This document shows, in pieces, positions 25,190 through 37,260 of a stretch of DNA of 64,000 nucleotides. Both the position numbers and the translations under genes were made by a program. Within the stretch, counting starts at the first letter, position 1. The number at the start of each line of letters is the position of its first letter. Source of the stretch: Piliocolobus tephrosceles (taxonomy: Eukaryota > Chordata > Mammalia > Primates > Cercopithecidae); contig NC_045434.1 in the NCBI RefSeq assembly GCF_002776525.5, positions 111,401,393-111,465,392 of the forward strand, given 5' to 3'. The notes under the pieces are model-generated. The model did no database searches. It was not told the origin of the DNA and worked only from the letters and a program-made list of their open reading frames with translations.

Positions 25190-25420
25190 GTTATTAGACA
25201 GATCTAGGTCTGAATCCCAGACCATCTGTGGGACCTCAAGCTTAGAGGAGCAACTCCCCTAACCGCTCCAGGAAGTTTCTTCTTCTAGAAAATGGGCATA
25301 ACACCTACTTCCTAAAGTTGTTGTGCAGCTTAAATTGGAATAAATTAGCTAACATACATAAACACTTAAATATTGCCTGGCATATGATAGGTACTCAATA
25401 AATGCTAATCTTAAACCTCA
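25190..25420 (+). repeat. MIR
   Basis: 'agacagatctaggtctgaatccca', 'tagaaaatgggcataacacctacttcc' and 'gataggtactcaataaatgct' follow the MIR order. Confidence 0.7.
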
Positions 25421-26215
25421 GGTGAATTTGTGACTGGCCTTTTGCTTTCTTGGGAATGAGAGACACAGGCATTATAAATTTCACCTGTCCCTGTGGTTTG
25501 TACTCTTTTTCCTCTCTTCTGTTTAGCAAAATGCCCTTTTTAAAAGTCCCAACCTTGCTTCAGTTGAACTGATGGGCAAATGTGATTTCCCACACCCAAG
25601 CTAGGGGATCTAGGAGCTCAGAGTGCCCTGAGGGCTGTGCTGCGGAGGCCTGGCCAGAACCCTCAGAGCTGCTCAGGACTCCTTCCTCTGTCACTCCTCC
25701 ACAGTCAACTAGAACCCTATCTCTCCCGAGTTGACCCTGCTGCAAATCTGTGCCCCGTTTCATTTGCATGGGCCCTGCTGAAATTCAGAAGCTTAGTTCT
25801 TCCCATGACTACAGGGGCCTCCTGCAGGTCTCTTGCTCTGTCAAGGTCAAAACCCCTACTTTCCTAAATTCAACCATTGATTCTCCATCTTCATCTTACT
25901 TGATCAGCCACACTTGACACAGTTGATCACTTCTCCCTTTAAACATCTTCACTTGGCTTCCGAGGCCCTTTGTTTTCCTCCTACCTCCCTGGCCATTCCT
26001 TTTCAGACTACTTTGCTCGTTCGCTCTCATTTTTCCCTAATCTTTACATGTTGATATGCCAGAGCACCTCAAACCCTTAGACCTCATCTCTGCTACTCGT
26101 GCTCCCGTGGTGATCTCATTTAGTCTCTGGTTTCAAACGCAATCTACAGAGTGATCACTCCTGTACTTGCCGTTTCCCTTTTCCTGGAGTTCTCCCTGCC
26201 TCCTGCTGGTAGGAA

Positions 26216-26402
26216 GTGATTCAAGATAAGAGATGGAGAGAGCTCTTCTGGCCAGGATAGAGGGTGATTCTGAGAAGGCTTCAAGGAATAGGTGAGCTTT
26301 TGAGCAAGGCTACTTGAGGAAGGGTAGGCCGTGGACATTAGGGTGCAGGCAGGAGCAGAGCAAACATGCTTGTAAAAGGAACAGCAATTATTCTGTTTTA
26401 TA
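26216..26402. repeat. Direct duplication copy 1 upstream of GSTM3
   Basis: It shares 'caagataagaga', 'ctcttctggccaggatagagg', 'ttctgagaag.cttcaag', 'ttgagcaaggct', 'gaggaaggg/ataggc' and 'ggtgcaggcagga' in the same order with 26930-27125. The copies are about 715 bp apart. Confidence 0.8.
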
Positions 26403-26929
26403 TTTATATCAGCCCATGGTGGCCCCTACAGCAGAGTGGCTTGATCTCTCACCTCCTTCAGGTCTTTGTTTAAAGATTAACTTCTTCATGAGGCCTTCTA
26501 TGAACATATCCTTTAAAAACACAAATCCCCTTCCTACTAGGACTCCCCCAATTCCCATCCTGAGACCCCCCTCTTCTCGATTTTATTTCTCTCTATAGGA
26601 TGTGTATCACCATCTGACTTACTACATATTTACTATATATTAGTTTATTTATTCTCCATTAGAATGTAAACTTCCTGAGGGCAGGCATTTTGTCTGTTGA
26701 GTTCAATTCTGTATCCCCAGTACCTAAAACAGTGCCTGTCCATAACAGGCATGTTAAACAATGAGTGAACGAAAAATGGTAGTACCTTTCCTCCTCCAGT
26801 CCATGCTACACAAACAGGCAAGATTAATTTCCCTAAATGCGTGAGCATTAGGAAGTGGGAGGGGTTGGAGGAGGAAATTATAATAAGGAAACCATAAACT
26901 ACTTAAGCCTATAAAACAAAGGTAGGAAA

Positions 26930-27125
26930 CATTCAAGATAAGAGACCTCTTCTGGCCAGGATAGAGGTTGGTTCTGAGAAGACTTCAAGAAGGCAGACAT
27001 TTGAGCAAGGCTGCTGAGGAAGGATAGGCTGTGGATATTAGGCTGCAGGCAGGAGGATCACAGGGCAAACACTCCAAGGCGGGAAATGCAAGTGTGTGTG
27101 TAGAAGGAACAGCAAGCATTTTTAG
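26930..27125. repeat. Direct duplication copy 2 upstream of GSTM3
   Basis: The second copy, with an extra segment (about 27058-27100) not present in copy 1. It ends some 215 bp before the CpG-rich GSTM3 promoter region. Confidence 0.8.
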
Positions 27126-27339
27126 GTTGGGCTGGCTTTCATAAGCCGTCATAAGTTGTGACGGACTGACGGCGAGATAGGACTGGAAAAGCATGTTGGG
27201 GTCAGGTTGCAGAGGTCCTTGACAGAGAGGGGAGCTTGGTCTGTGGGGAATCCTCTGCTCTGTGTGGTCAGAGGCTAGTCCGACTCTCCGGCCTTGCCCC
27301 AGTCTCCCTATCCCTCATTCCAGCCCCGGCTGGCTCGGT

Positions 27340-28065
27340 AAAAACGGCGCGAATCTCGCTCTCCCTGGGTAACTAGAGTCCCAACTGCCTGGCTAGTGTT
27401 GCTTTTCGCGTCTTCACTGACACCATTAATGAATGAAGTCTGGCTCCCACCCGTGGGGAAGGGAGGAGCCTCAACTTCCGGTCCGCTTGCTCGCCTGCAG
27501 CGCTCACGCCCGTATCCCGCCTCGGGTTGCGTGAACCCCAACACCGACAGAAGTCGCGCCTGCGCACTACCCTGTGGGGCCGCGGAGGGAGGGGACGGAG
27601 AACCGGTCGGAGGCGGAGTCAGGACGCCAGCGCTTGGGCCCCGCGCTGGACCCGCGGAAGGGTTTCCTCCCAGGCTCGCAAACCCTTCAATATGTCGTGC
27701 GAGTCGTCTATGGTTTTGGGGTACTGGGATGTTCGTGGGGTGAGTGCCGTCTCAACGGTAGAACCGCTCGGTCAAAGAGGCGGACGCGGAGACGGCGGGT
27801 CTCTGGGTTCCCGGTCTCCAGTAGGTGCAGCTCTACGCGGGAGCATTTTCGAGCTGCCGAGCCACAGACGTCGACCCCTGCCCAGCCTCTGGGATGGCGG
27901 GCCCTGTGGGGAGAGGCTGAGGAGACCACGCCGGGGCCGGGCTTGGGGGCTAGCTTAACCACCGCCCCGGCAGGATGCAGGGGCTCGGCAGCCCCGAGCC
28001 GGGGACGTTAACGGGCGGGCGTTGGGAATGGGTGGGAGCTGCGCAGTCGCTGAACCGCTGTTTCC
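27340..28065 (+). promoter_or_regulatory. GSTM3: CpG-rich promoter region of GSTM3
   Basis: Base composition changes sharply here. CpG dinucleotides and GC-boxes (ggggcgg-type words in both orientations) are dense from just upstream of GSTM3 coding exon 1 through most of intron 1, whereas CpG is rare on both sides. No canonical TATA box is placed near the start codon. This is what is expected of the GSTM3 CpG-island promoter, which in human is known to be silenced by methylation in some tissues. The exact transcription start is not visible. Confidence 0.75.
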
Positions 28066-31000
28066 CCTAGCTGGCGCACGCCATCCGCCTGCTCCTGGAG
28101 TTCACGGATACCTCCTATAAGGAGAAACGATACACGTGTGGGGAAGGTAATGCCGCTCTGCGTGCCCGTGTAGCCAAGCTGGCCCTCCACCTGCCCAGGT
28201 CTTCTTACACCCAGAGGGTGGTGGCGTCTCGCCAAGGCCGAGTGGGACGTCTGCCCCAGTCTGGATGAATAGCGACACATCCTTTATCTGGAACTGGGGG
28301 TTCTCTCTTTAACATAGCCCAACCGCATCTTAATGCTTAACCAAATAGGGCTCAGAGTCTCAATGGTTATGCTTTTGGGGCCCGGGAGTTTGAGGTATTG
28401 GGGACCAAGTCATTTCTTTAGATCTTTCGCTCTTGTCAGGTGAGGTATTAAGGAGGTTGGGTCCCACTTAATTCTGGCTCTTACAGCTCCTGACTATGAT
28501 CGAAGCCAATGGCTGGATGTGAAATTCAAGCTGGACCTGGACTTTCCTAATGTAAGTCAGACAGAAGGGAAAGCCTTCAAGTGTATCCAAACTTGCCTCT
28601 TTCCTGCCTGGTACAGAAGGATGCAAAATAAGGGATCTTAACCTGGATAGAAATAAATAGAATTTAGGGGTCTTTGAACTGGATGGATATGTATTTTATT
28701 TTTTATTTATTTTTTTTTTTTTTTTTTGAGACGGTGTCTCGCTCTGTCGCCCAGGCTGGAGTGCAGTGGCTGGATCTCAGCTCATTGCAAGCTCCGCCTC
28801 CCGGGTTCACGCCATTCTCCTGCCTCAGCCTCCCGAGTGGCTGGGACTACAGGCGCCCACCACCTCGCCCGGCTAGTTTTTTGTATTTTTTTTTTTAGTA
28901 GAGACGGGGTTTCAACGGAGTTAGCCAGGATAGTCTCGATCTCCTGACCTCGTGATCGCCCATCTCGGCCTCCCAAAGTGCTGGGATTACAGGTTTGAGC
29001 CACCGCGCCCGGCCTGGATATGTATTTTCATTCCCATTAACCACTAGCAAAAGTGATTTCCTTTTATTGTGAAGAGAGACAATAAGTGACATTGGTTATT
29101 AGCCATGTCTGTCACTTTGTCACTAGTAGAAATCAGGTATTTTGTGTGTGTTTTTTTGTTCTTTTGTTTCGAGACAGGGTGTCTGTTGCTTAGGCTGGAG
29201 TGCAGTGGCACAATCGCAGCTCACTGCAGCCTCAACCTCCCAGGCTCAAGCAGTCCTCCCACCTCAGCCTCCCAAGGAGCTGGGACTACAGGCACAGACC
29301 ACCATGCCCAGCTAATTTTCGTATTTTTGTTAGAGATGGGGTTTTGCCATGTTACGCAGGTCGATCCTGAACTCCTGGGCTCAAACAATCCTCCCACCTC
29401 GGCCTTCCGAAGTGTTGGGATTATAGGCGTGAGCCACTGTGCCCAGACTGAAATCAGGTAGTTTTATATTCTGTTAAATGCATTGCAGATATTTTAAGTG
29501 ATATTTTTATACATGTAAATAAATATATACATATAATGTTATTTACTTTGAGACTATGTTAGTCATTACATCTGCTTACTGTTTAATGCATTAATAGGCA
29601 TGTTACGCTATTTGAATTTTTAAAAATATTTTTTGATTGTATAAATTATCTATTTTGCTTCATGCTTTTAACAACTTTTTTCTGAGAAAAGGTCCATGGC
29701 ATGTACATACACCCACATATACACACACTAATTTAAGAACCCCTGTCTAGAATCTCGTGAACCCAGTTGCTACCTTCTACTTATTTTCTTTTTTCTGCTA
29801 ACGCAGCATCTTCTCTTTCTTGTTCACTGCCCTGCAAGTGTTCTTTTCCCCAGGAGAGAGAGGTAGGGAATCAAGAGAGAGGTAGGTTGTTCATCTGGCC
29901 TGTCCTTTTCCTTTCAGCTTCCCTACCTCATGGATGGGAAGAACAAGATCACCCAGAGCAATGCCATCTTGCGCTACATCGCTCGCAAGCACAACATGTG
30001 TGAGTGGGATAGGGCTGGGGAGGGACCCCAGGCTGGTAGTTTGTCTGAGAGTGGACAGTGCCAAGGGTGATTTGTTATCATTTGGCCTACAGGTGGTGAG
30101 ACTGAGGAAGAAAAGATTCGAGTGGACATCGTAGAGAACCAAGTAATGGATTTCCGCATACAACTGATAAGGCTCTGTTACAGCTCTGAGCACGTGAGTT
30201 TCTTTAGCACACATCTGCTGAATGGAGTATCAGAAAAAGGGGTATTTAGGAACCCAAGGGTTATCTCTGTTCCATTCTGCTGCTGCTACCTTCCCACCAA
30301 CCCAGATTATTAGAATAAGAAACAGAACTTATAATTTTTGGTTTGTTTTGTCGTGTAATTCCGGTTCTGGTGCCTCTTCTTTCCAAACTCCTCCTTCCCA
30401 CCCTGCCATCCTCAAGTGAAGGCAATGAGAAGCCACCTAGAGAAGGGGCTACTAAATGTCCATCACTGGCCTGTGCCCTGATTAACTACAAAGGTGATCA
30501 CCACTATTCCTCATTCTGTTTTTTCCTCTCAGGAAAAACTGAAGCCTCAGTACTTGGAAGAGCTACCTGGACAACTGAAACAATTCTCCATGTTTCTGGG
30601 GAAATTCTCATGGTTTGCAGGGGAAAAGGTAGGAAGAAGGGAAAAGAAGAGCACACCTTCTATCTCTGCAGGCTACTACTCCTCAGATCCAAGCATCTTA
30701 TTGCTTTTCTTCTAGCTCACCTTTGTGGATTTTCTCACCTATGATATCTTGGATCAGAACCGTATATTTGAGCCCAGGTGCCTGGATGAGTTCCCAAACC
30801 TGAAGGCTTTTATGTGCCGTTTTGAGGTGATGTTTCCTGCACCTTTCTCTTATAAAAACACTCACAGGCTTCCCTGGGCCCTGTAGGGTCCCGTTGTGGT
30901 GGATTCTTGCCTGGCTTTTGCCTAAAGGGATCAATGGTTGGACACCTCTAGACCTTTAAGTCTTGGGAAAAGTCTGACTTCTACACCTTGAAGGCACTGT

Positions 31001-31211
31001 CTACAAAAAGTGGAGGAGGTAGACATAGGCAACATGTGAATGTTGCTGTTTTGGTATGCATCTGTTGGACTGGGTTGGGGTCTTTATAAGATTTGGTGTA
31101 TTTTCCTTTCAGGCTTTGGAGAAAATCGCTGCCTATATACAGTCTGATCAGTTCTTCAAGATGCCCATCAACAACAAGATGGCCCAGTGGGGCAACAAGC
31201 CTGTATGCTGA
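27692..31211 (+). CDS. GSTM3: GSTM3, glutathione S-transferase mu 3 (225 aa, 8 exons, intact)
   Basis: This is a cytosolic dimeric enzyme (EC 2.5.1.18) that conjugates glutathione to electrophiles. GSTM3 is the mu member prominent in testis and brain. Coding exons: 27692-27739, 28071-28146, 28487-28551, 29918-29999, 30093-30193, 30533-30628, 30716-30826, 31113-31211. All introns are GT-AG, the total is 678 nt, and the stop is TGA at 31209. The thioredoxin-like N-domain (about 1-86) carries the mu motif LGYWDVRG with catalytic Tyr11 and the glutathione-binding segment QSNAILRYIARKHN (76-89). The rest is the all-helical C-domain. Two features separate GSTM3 from GSTM1/2/4/5: the N-terminal extension MSCESSM and the C-terminal tail ending NKPVC. 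Length equals human GSTM3. I see no inactivating change; intron 3 carries two antisense Alus. Confidence 0.97.
28711..29014 (-). mobile_element. Young AluY (AluYRa-like), antisense, GSTM3 intron 3
   Basis: A long poly-T then GAGACGGTGTCTCGC, ending CACCGCGCCCGGCC. It carries 'gtggctggatctcagctca' and 'ccacctcgcccggctag', words I associate with Old World monkey AluYRa. A perfect 14-bp target duplication TGGATATGTATTTT lies at 28684-28697 and 29015-29028. Confidence 0.95.
29151..29449 (-). mobile_element. Older Alu, antisense, GSTM3 intron 3
   Basis: An antisense Alu from GAGACAGGGTGTCTG to GCCACTGTGCCCAG. The target duplication GAAATCAGGTA is at 29129-29139; the second copy reads GAAATCAGGTA at 29450-29460. 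Confidence 0.93.
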
Positions 31212-31287
31212 GCAGGAGGTAGACTTGGAGAGCTTGTTTTGTTTCATCCTGTCCCTAAGGGGTCAGCACTTTTTCTTTGCTCTTTTC

Positions 31288-31293
31288 AATAAA
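31288..31293 (+). terminator. GSTM3: GSTM3 poly(A) signal AATAAA
   Basis: AATAAA lies 76 bp after the GSTM3 stop codon, giving a very short 3'-UTR. No other hexamer lies between the stop codon and this one. Confidence 0.75.
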
Positions 31294-32341
31294 TAGCATT
31301 TAGGTTACTGGTGTCCAGCTGAATTTCTCTTGGGTATAAAGGCTAAAAGGGAAAAAGAATATGTGGAGAATCATCAAGATATGAATTGAATCACTGCAAC
31401 ACTGGCATCCCCCTACTCCCCAACTGAGTTCAAGCGCTGTAGGTTCATGCCCAAGACTTGAGAGTAGGTACTAGAAAAAGAGATTGCACCGTTAGAGAGA
31501 GCAGGTGTGTTAAATGGGACTGGAGTCCCTGTGAAGACTGGGTGAGGATAACACAAGTAAAACTGTGGTACTGAGGGACTTAACTGGAGTTCAAAAACCA
31601 TCCTGTGTACACATGGGAGTTTAGTGTGATAAAGGTAGTATTTCAGACTGGTGGGCTGGCCAGTAGAGTTGGGACAATTGCTTACTCATTAAAGATAATA
31701 GACCCCCCACTTGACACTATTCACTAAAATCTGGAATTTAAGGCCCAACATTAAACACAGAGCTGTTGAAGTACTGATGAAAATGTAAGAATTTTTGTGA
31801 CCATGGGGTAGGAGAAGTTTCTTTAAAGACACAAAAAACTATAGGCTGCTTTGCCTGTGGAGTAGCATTCCTTATTCTTTTACTTTTTTAAACAATAACA
31901 AAATCACAAAGGAAAGATTTACCAATTGAATAGGGTCAAATTCTACAACTTTTCCTAAGGCACACACAATAAATGACAAGTGAGACAAAAAGCACTAGTA
32001 TAAAGATTATATAAAGACCTGTAAATCATTAAGACAACTGAGTTCTTAAAAATGGACAAAATCAATGAATAATTTATAAAGTAGAAATGTGGCCAAAAAC
32101 ATCTAAAAGATGCTTATAATGCAAGGAACTATAAATTACAACAGTGGGAAACCATATTTCCTTCTATCCAATGAGTAAAAAGTTTCTGAAGTGTTGGCAA
32201 GGCTTGGGAAAGTGATATGCATTTCCTGCTGGTCAACTTGTAAATTAGTATAGCTACTTTGGAGGACAATTTAGCAACATCTGCTAAAATTTAAATCATA
32301 TCCTATGACCTAGCAATTTCATGCTATAAAAACTCATCCAT

Positions 32342-32651
32342 GGCTGGGCTTGGTGGCTTACACCTGTAATCCCAGCACTTTGGGAGGCTGAGGTGGGAGG
32401 ATCACGAGGTCAAGAGATTGAGACCATCCTGGCCAACATGGTGAAACCCCATTTCTACTAAAAATACAAAAATTAGCTGGGCATAGTGGCATGTGCCTAT
32501 AGTCCCAGCTACTCAGGAGGCTGAGGCAGGAGAATTGCTTGAACCCAGGAGGTAGAGTTTGGAGTGAGCTGAGATCATGCCACTGCACTCCAGCCTGGCT
32601 ACAGAGCGAGACTCTGCCTCAAAAACAACAACAACAACAATAACAACAACA
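32342..32651 (+). mobile_element. Alu inserted in L1
   Basis: A full-length Alu with a (CAA)n-rich tail. The target duplication AAAAACTCATCCA / AAAAACTCATTCA (32328-32340 and 32652-32664) shows it interrupted the L1. Confidence 0.95.
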
Positions 32652-32817
32652 AAAAACTCATTCAAAGAGGCATATACTAAGATGTTCACTGTGGCATTGT
32701 TTGTAATGACAGATAAGCAGAAAGCATGTAAATACCTGTCAATACTATGGAATACCACGTGGCAGTGGAAGAATGAGACTGAACTGTGTGAACTAACATG
32801 CAAAGATCCCCAAAACA

Positions 32818-33112
32818 GGCCAGGTGTGGTTGCTCACAGCTGTAATAACCACACTTTCAGAGGCTGAGATGGGAGGATCACTTGAGGCCAGGAGTTTAAG
32901 ACCAGCCTGGGCAACATAGTGAGACTCCTGTCTCCCAAAAAAAATTTTTTTAGCCCGGCACAGTTGCTCATGCATAGTCCCAGCTACTCAGGAGGCTGAG
33001 GTGGGAGGATCGCTTGAGCCCAGGAATTTGAAGCTGCAGTAAGCTGTGTTCTTGCCACTGCACTCCAACCTGGGTGACTGAGCAAGACACTATCTCTTAA
33101 AAAAATAAAAAA
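32818..33112 (+). mobile_element. Old Alu inserted in L1
   Basis: A diverged Alu (GGCCAGGTGTGGTTGCTCAC...) ending in an A-rich tail. The flanks AAAGATCCCCA and AAAGATCTCCA look like a diverged target duplication. Confidence 0.9.
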
Positions 33113-36059
33113 GATCTCCAGGCATAGAGAAGAGTCTGGAGGGAAACACCAAACTCATAACAGGCTTACTGTAGGCAAGTGGGATAAAGGCCCAGACTCC
33201 ATGGTGGAAGTTAAAGGGCATTTCCAAGTTAAGGCTAAGACTTGCTTTTCTAACTAAGAGAATGTACTCATGCATTGCTTGTGTAGTAGAAACTAGTTTT
33301 AAGAAAAGAAAGCAAACTTAAAAAACACTGACTCCTTTGGAGATGACTTGGCACCACTCTCTGTTCACAAAGCAGAGTCCGAATAGTCTTCAGAGACAGG
33401 CCTGTAGGCCAGATTGTCATCCCCTATGGACCAGAAGCCAAGGATCTCTCTAGTGATGGTCAGAGGGCCCAAATGGCAGGGATACCTGGTGATGTCAGGA
33501 GGAATAGTACAGACAGAAGGTTCTAAGCAGACAATTCAACTGCCATGTTTTGCCACCCTCTGTGAGCAGGGATTAGGTGTTCAGGCCAGTATCTTGGGCG
33601 TGGGGAGCCTTTGGCCAGAAGAAGTATAAAGCTCAGAAGTTTTTCATTCTGATAACTATTGATGTAATTTTCATAGTGTGAGGGAGTGGTATGCTTTAAG
33701 GAAAGGCCTTGTGTATTTAAGGGAGGCCACAGAAATTGAGGATGTCCCTGGGGCTAGATCGGTGCTATGACCAGAAATCAAAAAGGGAATGCATTATTTA
33801 TTGCTGTGTAACACTACTGAGAGAGGAGGTAGTTAAGGGATGGATAGGCACATAGAGAGGGAGGGTCTCAGGAGAAGGGATAGAAAGGAACTATGTTCAC
33901 AAGAACAACCGTGGGACAGCCCCTATACTGCCTCTACAGTTAACAGGAAAAATGTAAGAACTTACCCTTAAGCTAGGATGTTGCTCAGAAGTGACCATCC
34001 CAACTTTGGTGCAGGCACAATAAATCAACCTAAATTTCCCTAATTTAACCCAGCTCATTATAATGTCATTAAACATGACATTAGCCTTGTGGTTTTAGCA
34101 CCCCCATGGGTTTTGCTTAGGCACTCATGGGTAATAACCAAGATGGAGTCACTTTGGCAAACCTTAGGCATGCACAGCTGTAGTACCCCAAGGAGAAAAT
34201 GTTACCTCTCCCATCTGGGCAAAACCCACAGAAGACTTCCTGGCCTTTGCCACATAAAAGACACAGAACACAGATGTCTTACTGACAACCTGCTTTCAAG
34301 ACCCCTGTCTTTGCTGAGAGCTTTCCTTTTTCCCAGTAGATTCTACTCTGCCCTACTCACTTTCCACGTCCATGTGCCTAATTTTTCAAGGTCATGGGAC
34401 AAGAGCCTGAACCTTGCCATACTCCAGGGGCAAAGGAAGACTTCTAAACTATTCCCACAGATGTAGCAGCCTAAAACAATACATGTTTATGGTCTCCAAG
34501 TTTTGTGGATTAGGAGTCTGGGCACAGCTGAACTGGGTCCTCTGCTCAGGGTCTCATCTGAAAACTACACTCAGTGGGTCAGCCAGAGCTTTGATCTCAC
34601 CCCCAGGCTCAGTGGGGGAAAGATCTGCCTCCAAGTTTGTGTAATTATTGATAGCATCAGTTCTTTGTTTCCTGTGGGACAGAGGTCCTCCATTTATCAT
34701 TGGCTGTCAGCTAGAGCCACCTTCAGCTCCTTCCAAAAGGGGCCTCCTCAACATGGCCACCCATTTCACCAAAGCTAGTAAAGGCGTCTCCTGGAAGAAG
34801 GAACACTACAGTCCTATGTAATCTAATCACAGCAGTGACATCCCATCACCTGTTCTTATTCTATTAGAAGCAAGTCACTGGCCCCACCCACACTCAAGGG
34901 CACGAGTACTAGGAGGTGGGATCATGGGGGCCATCTTAGAGTCTGCTCACCACAAGAGAAGAAGGAAGGAAACAGGAGATTGGTCCTGCAGTCCTATGAG
35001 AAAAAAAATCCTGGGAAAGACAGATAACAAGAGAAAGCAGCAAGGTAGGGAATGAGCAATTTGCAAGGGAGAAGTTTAAAAAACTCAGGTCTGCAGGTGA
35101 AATGTATTTCACATGAATTCCAGATAGATCACATAGGCAAATCACATGTTTCAATTTTTTTAAATTATTATGTTTGTTAGTGAAAATCCACTCAACAGTT
35201 ATGTAAAACCTGGACCTTACTGGCCCAGAAAGCAGGGAACAGGGAACACTGAGAGGAACAGACCCTTTCCACAAGAGAGGTGGATCCCCAGTTCTCAATA
35301 AGCTCCCAGTTCTAACTCTAATATGGGCCAAGAAAAGAATGCTGTCACAATGGCTGCCTTCAAGCAAGTGGCAGATGTAGGGGGGTGGCTGGGAGCACAT
35401 CCAAGGCACAGAGGCACAATAGTGATGGGTTTATACAAGTAGCATCAGAAGGGCTTAAAAGAAAACTTGAAACAGGTGCATTAGATTTGGTGGCGCAGTT
35501 CCCCAAAGTGTTAGGGAAACTCATTTGTATTCATTGTTGCAGGTTGAGCAACTGGGCATTTCTAATTGAGAAAGAAATAGCTTATGTGATTAAAGGAAAG
35601 GTTGTTTTAGAGTTGTCTCACTGTTACTAGGGGGAGAGGGACAGGTGTAGTCATGGACACAGATCTGCCTTTAAAGCCAGTTTAAGAAGCACTTATGAAA
35701 ACACTTGGACTGTGTATAGAAATTGCACATTCCTTATCCTGCAACTGCAGTACAGGTGGAGCAAATGAGCCACACAGAAAAAGAGGACTTAGGAAGTTCA
35801 GATGGTTGGTGGGGGAAGGGAAGAAATAAAATTCAGTGGGTGATTTTTCTAATGTGTAAATTTGTTCACATCACTCCCCTGCTTAAAGATGTTTAGTGGC
35901 TTCTAAGACCTCAGGGCGGGGTGGGGAACTGTCTTCTCAGGCTTACCTTCACAACCTCACCTCTGCTCCCTTTCCAGTGGCATCCTTGGCATGTGCCCTC
36001 CTCCTGCTGCCCTGGAGCACTGGGTCCAGTCCTCCCTTTATGAATTTCCAAGGGAGCAG

Positions 36060-36196
36060 CACTATATGGTGCTCAGGAGCATGGACTCCAGAGTCAGGCC
36101 ATCTGGGTTCAGATCCTGGCTTTGCCCCAGGTAAATGGTGGCCTCCTGTGCTCAGTGTCTTCTTTGTTAAATGAACCCTCTCTCACAAGGTTGTTA
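36060..36196 (+). repeat. MIR interrupted by the HERV-E provirus
   Basis: 'ggagcatggactccagagtcaggccatctgggttcagatcctggct' and '...tctcacaaggttgtta' are in MIR order. The expected next word, tgagaatga, appears only after the 3' LTR at 44981, so the provirus landed inside this MIR. Confidence 0.75.
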
Positions 36197-36667
36197 TGAT
36201 AAGGGAGGAGACCACCCCTCATATTGTCTTATGCCCAATTTCTGCCGCAAAGAAAAAGTAGGAGTTAAAGAAAAGACAGAAATGAAATCAGTAGTCAGAC
36301 AGCCTGGCACTGCATTCCAGGCCTGGTAGTTAAAGATCAACCCCTGATCTAACTAGTTCTGTTATCTATAGATTCCAGACATTGTATGGAAAAGCAATGT
36401 GAAAATCCCTGTGCTGTTCTTTTCCGTTCTGATTATCGGTGCATGTAGCCCCCAGTCACATCACATACCCCCTGCTTGCTCGATCTATCACTACCCTCTC
36501 ACATGGACCCCCTTACAGTTGTAAGCCCTTAAAAGGGACAGGAATTGCTCACTTGGGAAGCTTGGTTTTTGGAGACGTGAGTCCACCAGTGCTCCCAGCT
36601 GAATAAAGCCCTTTCCTTCCACAACTCGGTGTCTGAGGGGTTCTTGTCTGCAGCTCGTCCCGCTACA
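36197..36667 (+). repeat. HERV-E 5' LTR (LTR2-like)
   Basis: 471 bp from TGATAAGGG to CCGCTACA. It has a poly(A) signal at 36602-36607 followed by the short R/U5 'acaactcggtgtctgagggg'. The 3' partner at 44520-44980 aligns throughout, with scattered substitutions and short indels. Confidence 0.9.
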
Positions 36668-36672
36668 TTTCT

Positions 36673-36690
36673 TTGTTTTCTGACCAGGAA
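36673..36690 (+). other. HERV-E primer-binding site, tRNA-Glu type
   Basis: TTGTTTTCTGACCAGGAA matches the complement of the tRNA-Glu 3' end (TGGTTCCCTGACCGGGAA) at 14 of 18 positions by my alignment, 5 bp after the LTR. Glu priming is the trait that names HERV-E. Confidence 0.75.
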
Positions 36691-37167
36691 TTGAGGTGAT
36701 TAACGGATGGTTGAGGCAGCTCCTTAGGCAGCTTAGGCTACCCTGTGGAGCATCCCTGTGGGGAACTCCAGCCAGCTTGAAAGATGCAGATCCTGAGAGT
36801 GCTCCCTGAGGGCAGGAAATTGCCCCAGTGGAACACCTCACCAGAGAAGCACATGACAGGCCCCCATGGAGGATCAACGCAGTGGCTGAACACCGGGAAG
36901 GAACTGGCACTTGGGGTCCAGACATCTGAAACTTGGTAAGACTGGTCTTTGGAACTTGCCCACGCCATTTGAGTGGAAGCGTGGCCTGATCACCCATGAT
37001 GTGTCTGTACCAGCACTTTGGTTTTTGTTTTTGACTTGACTTGGATTGCTTGATACTTTGGTTTTGGTTTTGACCTGACTTGGATTTCTTGATACTCTGA
37101 TTTTGGTTTTGATTCTGGTTTGGTGTAAACTGTAAAAGTGTGTGTGTTCCTCTTTACCCATTCTTTG

Positions 37168-37260
37168 TTTTGTGGTATGCCTGTGGTGTGAGTGTGGTGT
37201 TTTGTCTCAAGGAAACATGGGTCAGGCACAAAGTAAGCCCACCCCACTAGGAACTATGTT
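37168..37260 (+). repeat. Inverted repeat, left arm (HERV-E gag start)
   Basis: This arm holds the gag leader and first codons (start codon at 37217). Its reverse complement recurs at 37606-37696 with only a few differences (a 2-bp indel and scattered substitutions). Confidence 0.92.

Larger units (their letters stand above)
24403..27339. other. Intergenic EPS8L3-GSTM3
   Basis: No gene is recognised. It holds MIR at about 24510-24620 and 25190-25420, L2-like text at about 25870-26130 and 26470-26770, and a diverged direct duplication (26216-26402 and 26930-27125). There is no Alu. Confidence 0.6.
31880..33200 (+). mobile_element. L1 3' end (old L1M type), split by two Alus
   Basis: Text typical of L1 ORF2 end and 3'-UTR, such as 'ctatgacctagcaatttcatgctat' and 'atgttcactgtggcattgtttgtaatga', continues across the Alus at 32342 and 32818. 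All frames are broken. Confidence 0.75.
31294..36196. other. Intergenic, downstream of GSTM3; ancient repeats only
   Basis: No gene is recognised. It holds an L1 3' end with two Alus (about 31880-33200). The stretch 33300-35850 contains ancient interspersed-repeat text that I cannot name securely, including a stretch at about 34455-34960 that may be L1- or DNA-transposon-derived. L2-like text at 35855-36050 and a MIR at 36060-36196 follow. Confidence 0.55.

Noticed and set aside
34020..34460. Possible additional LTR downstream of GSTM3
   Set aside because: Some LTR-like text, but no TG...CA ends with duplicated flanks were found and the family was not recognised.
36491..36997. 168-codon minus-strand frame across the HERV-E 5' LTR and leader
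   Set aside because: It overlaps LTR and primer-site sequence on the wrong strand and has no recognised domain.
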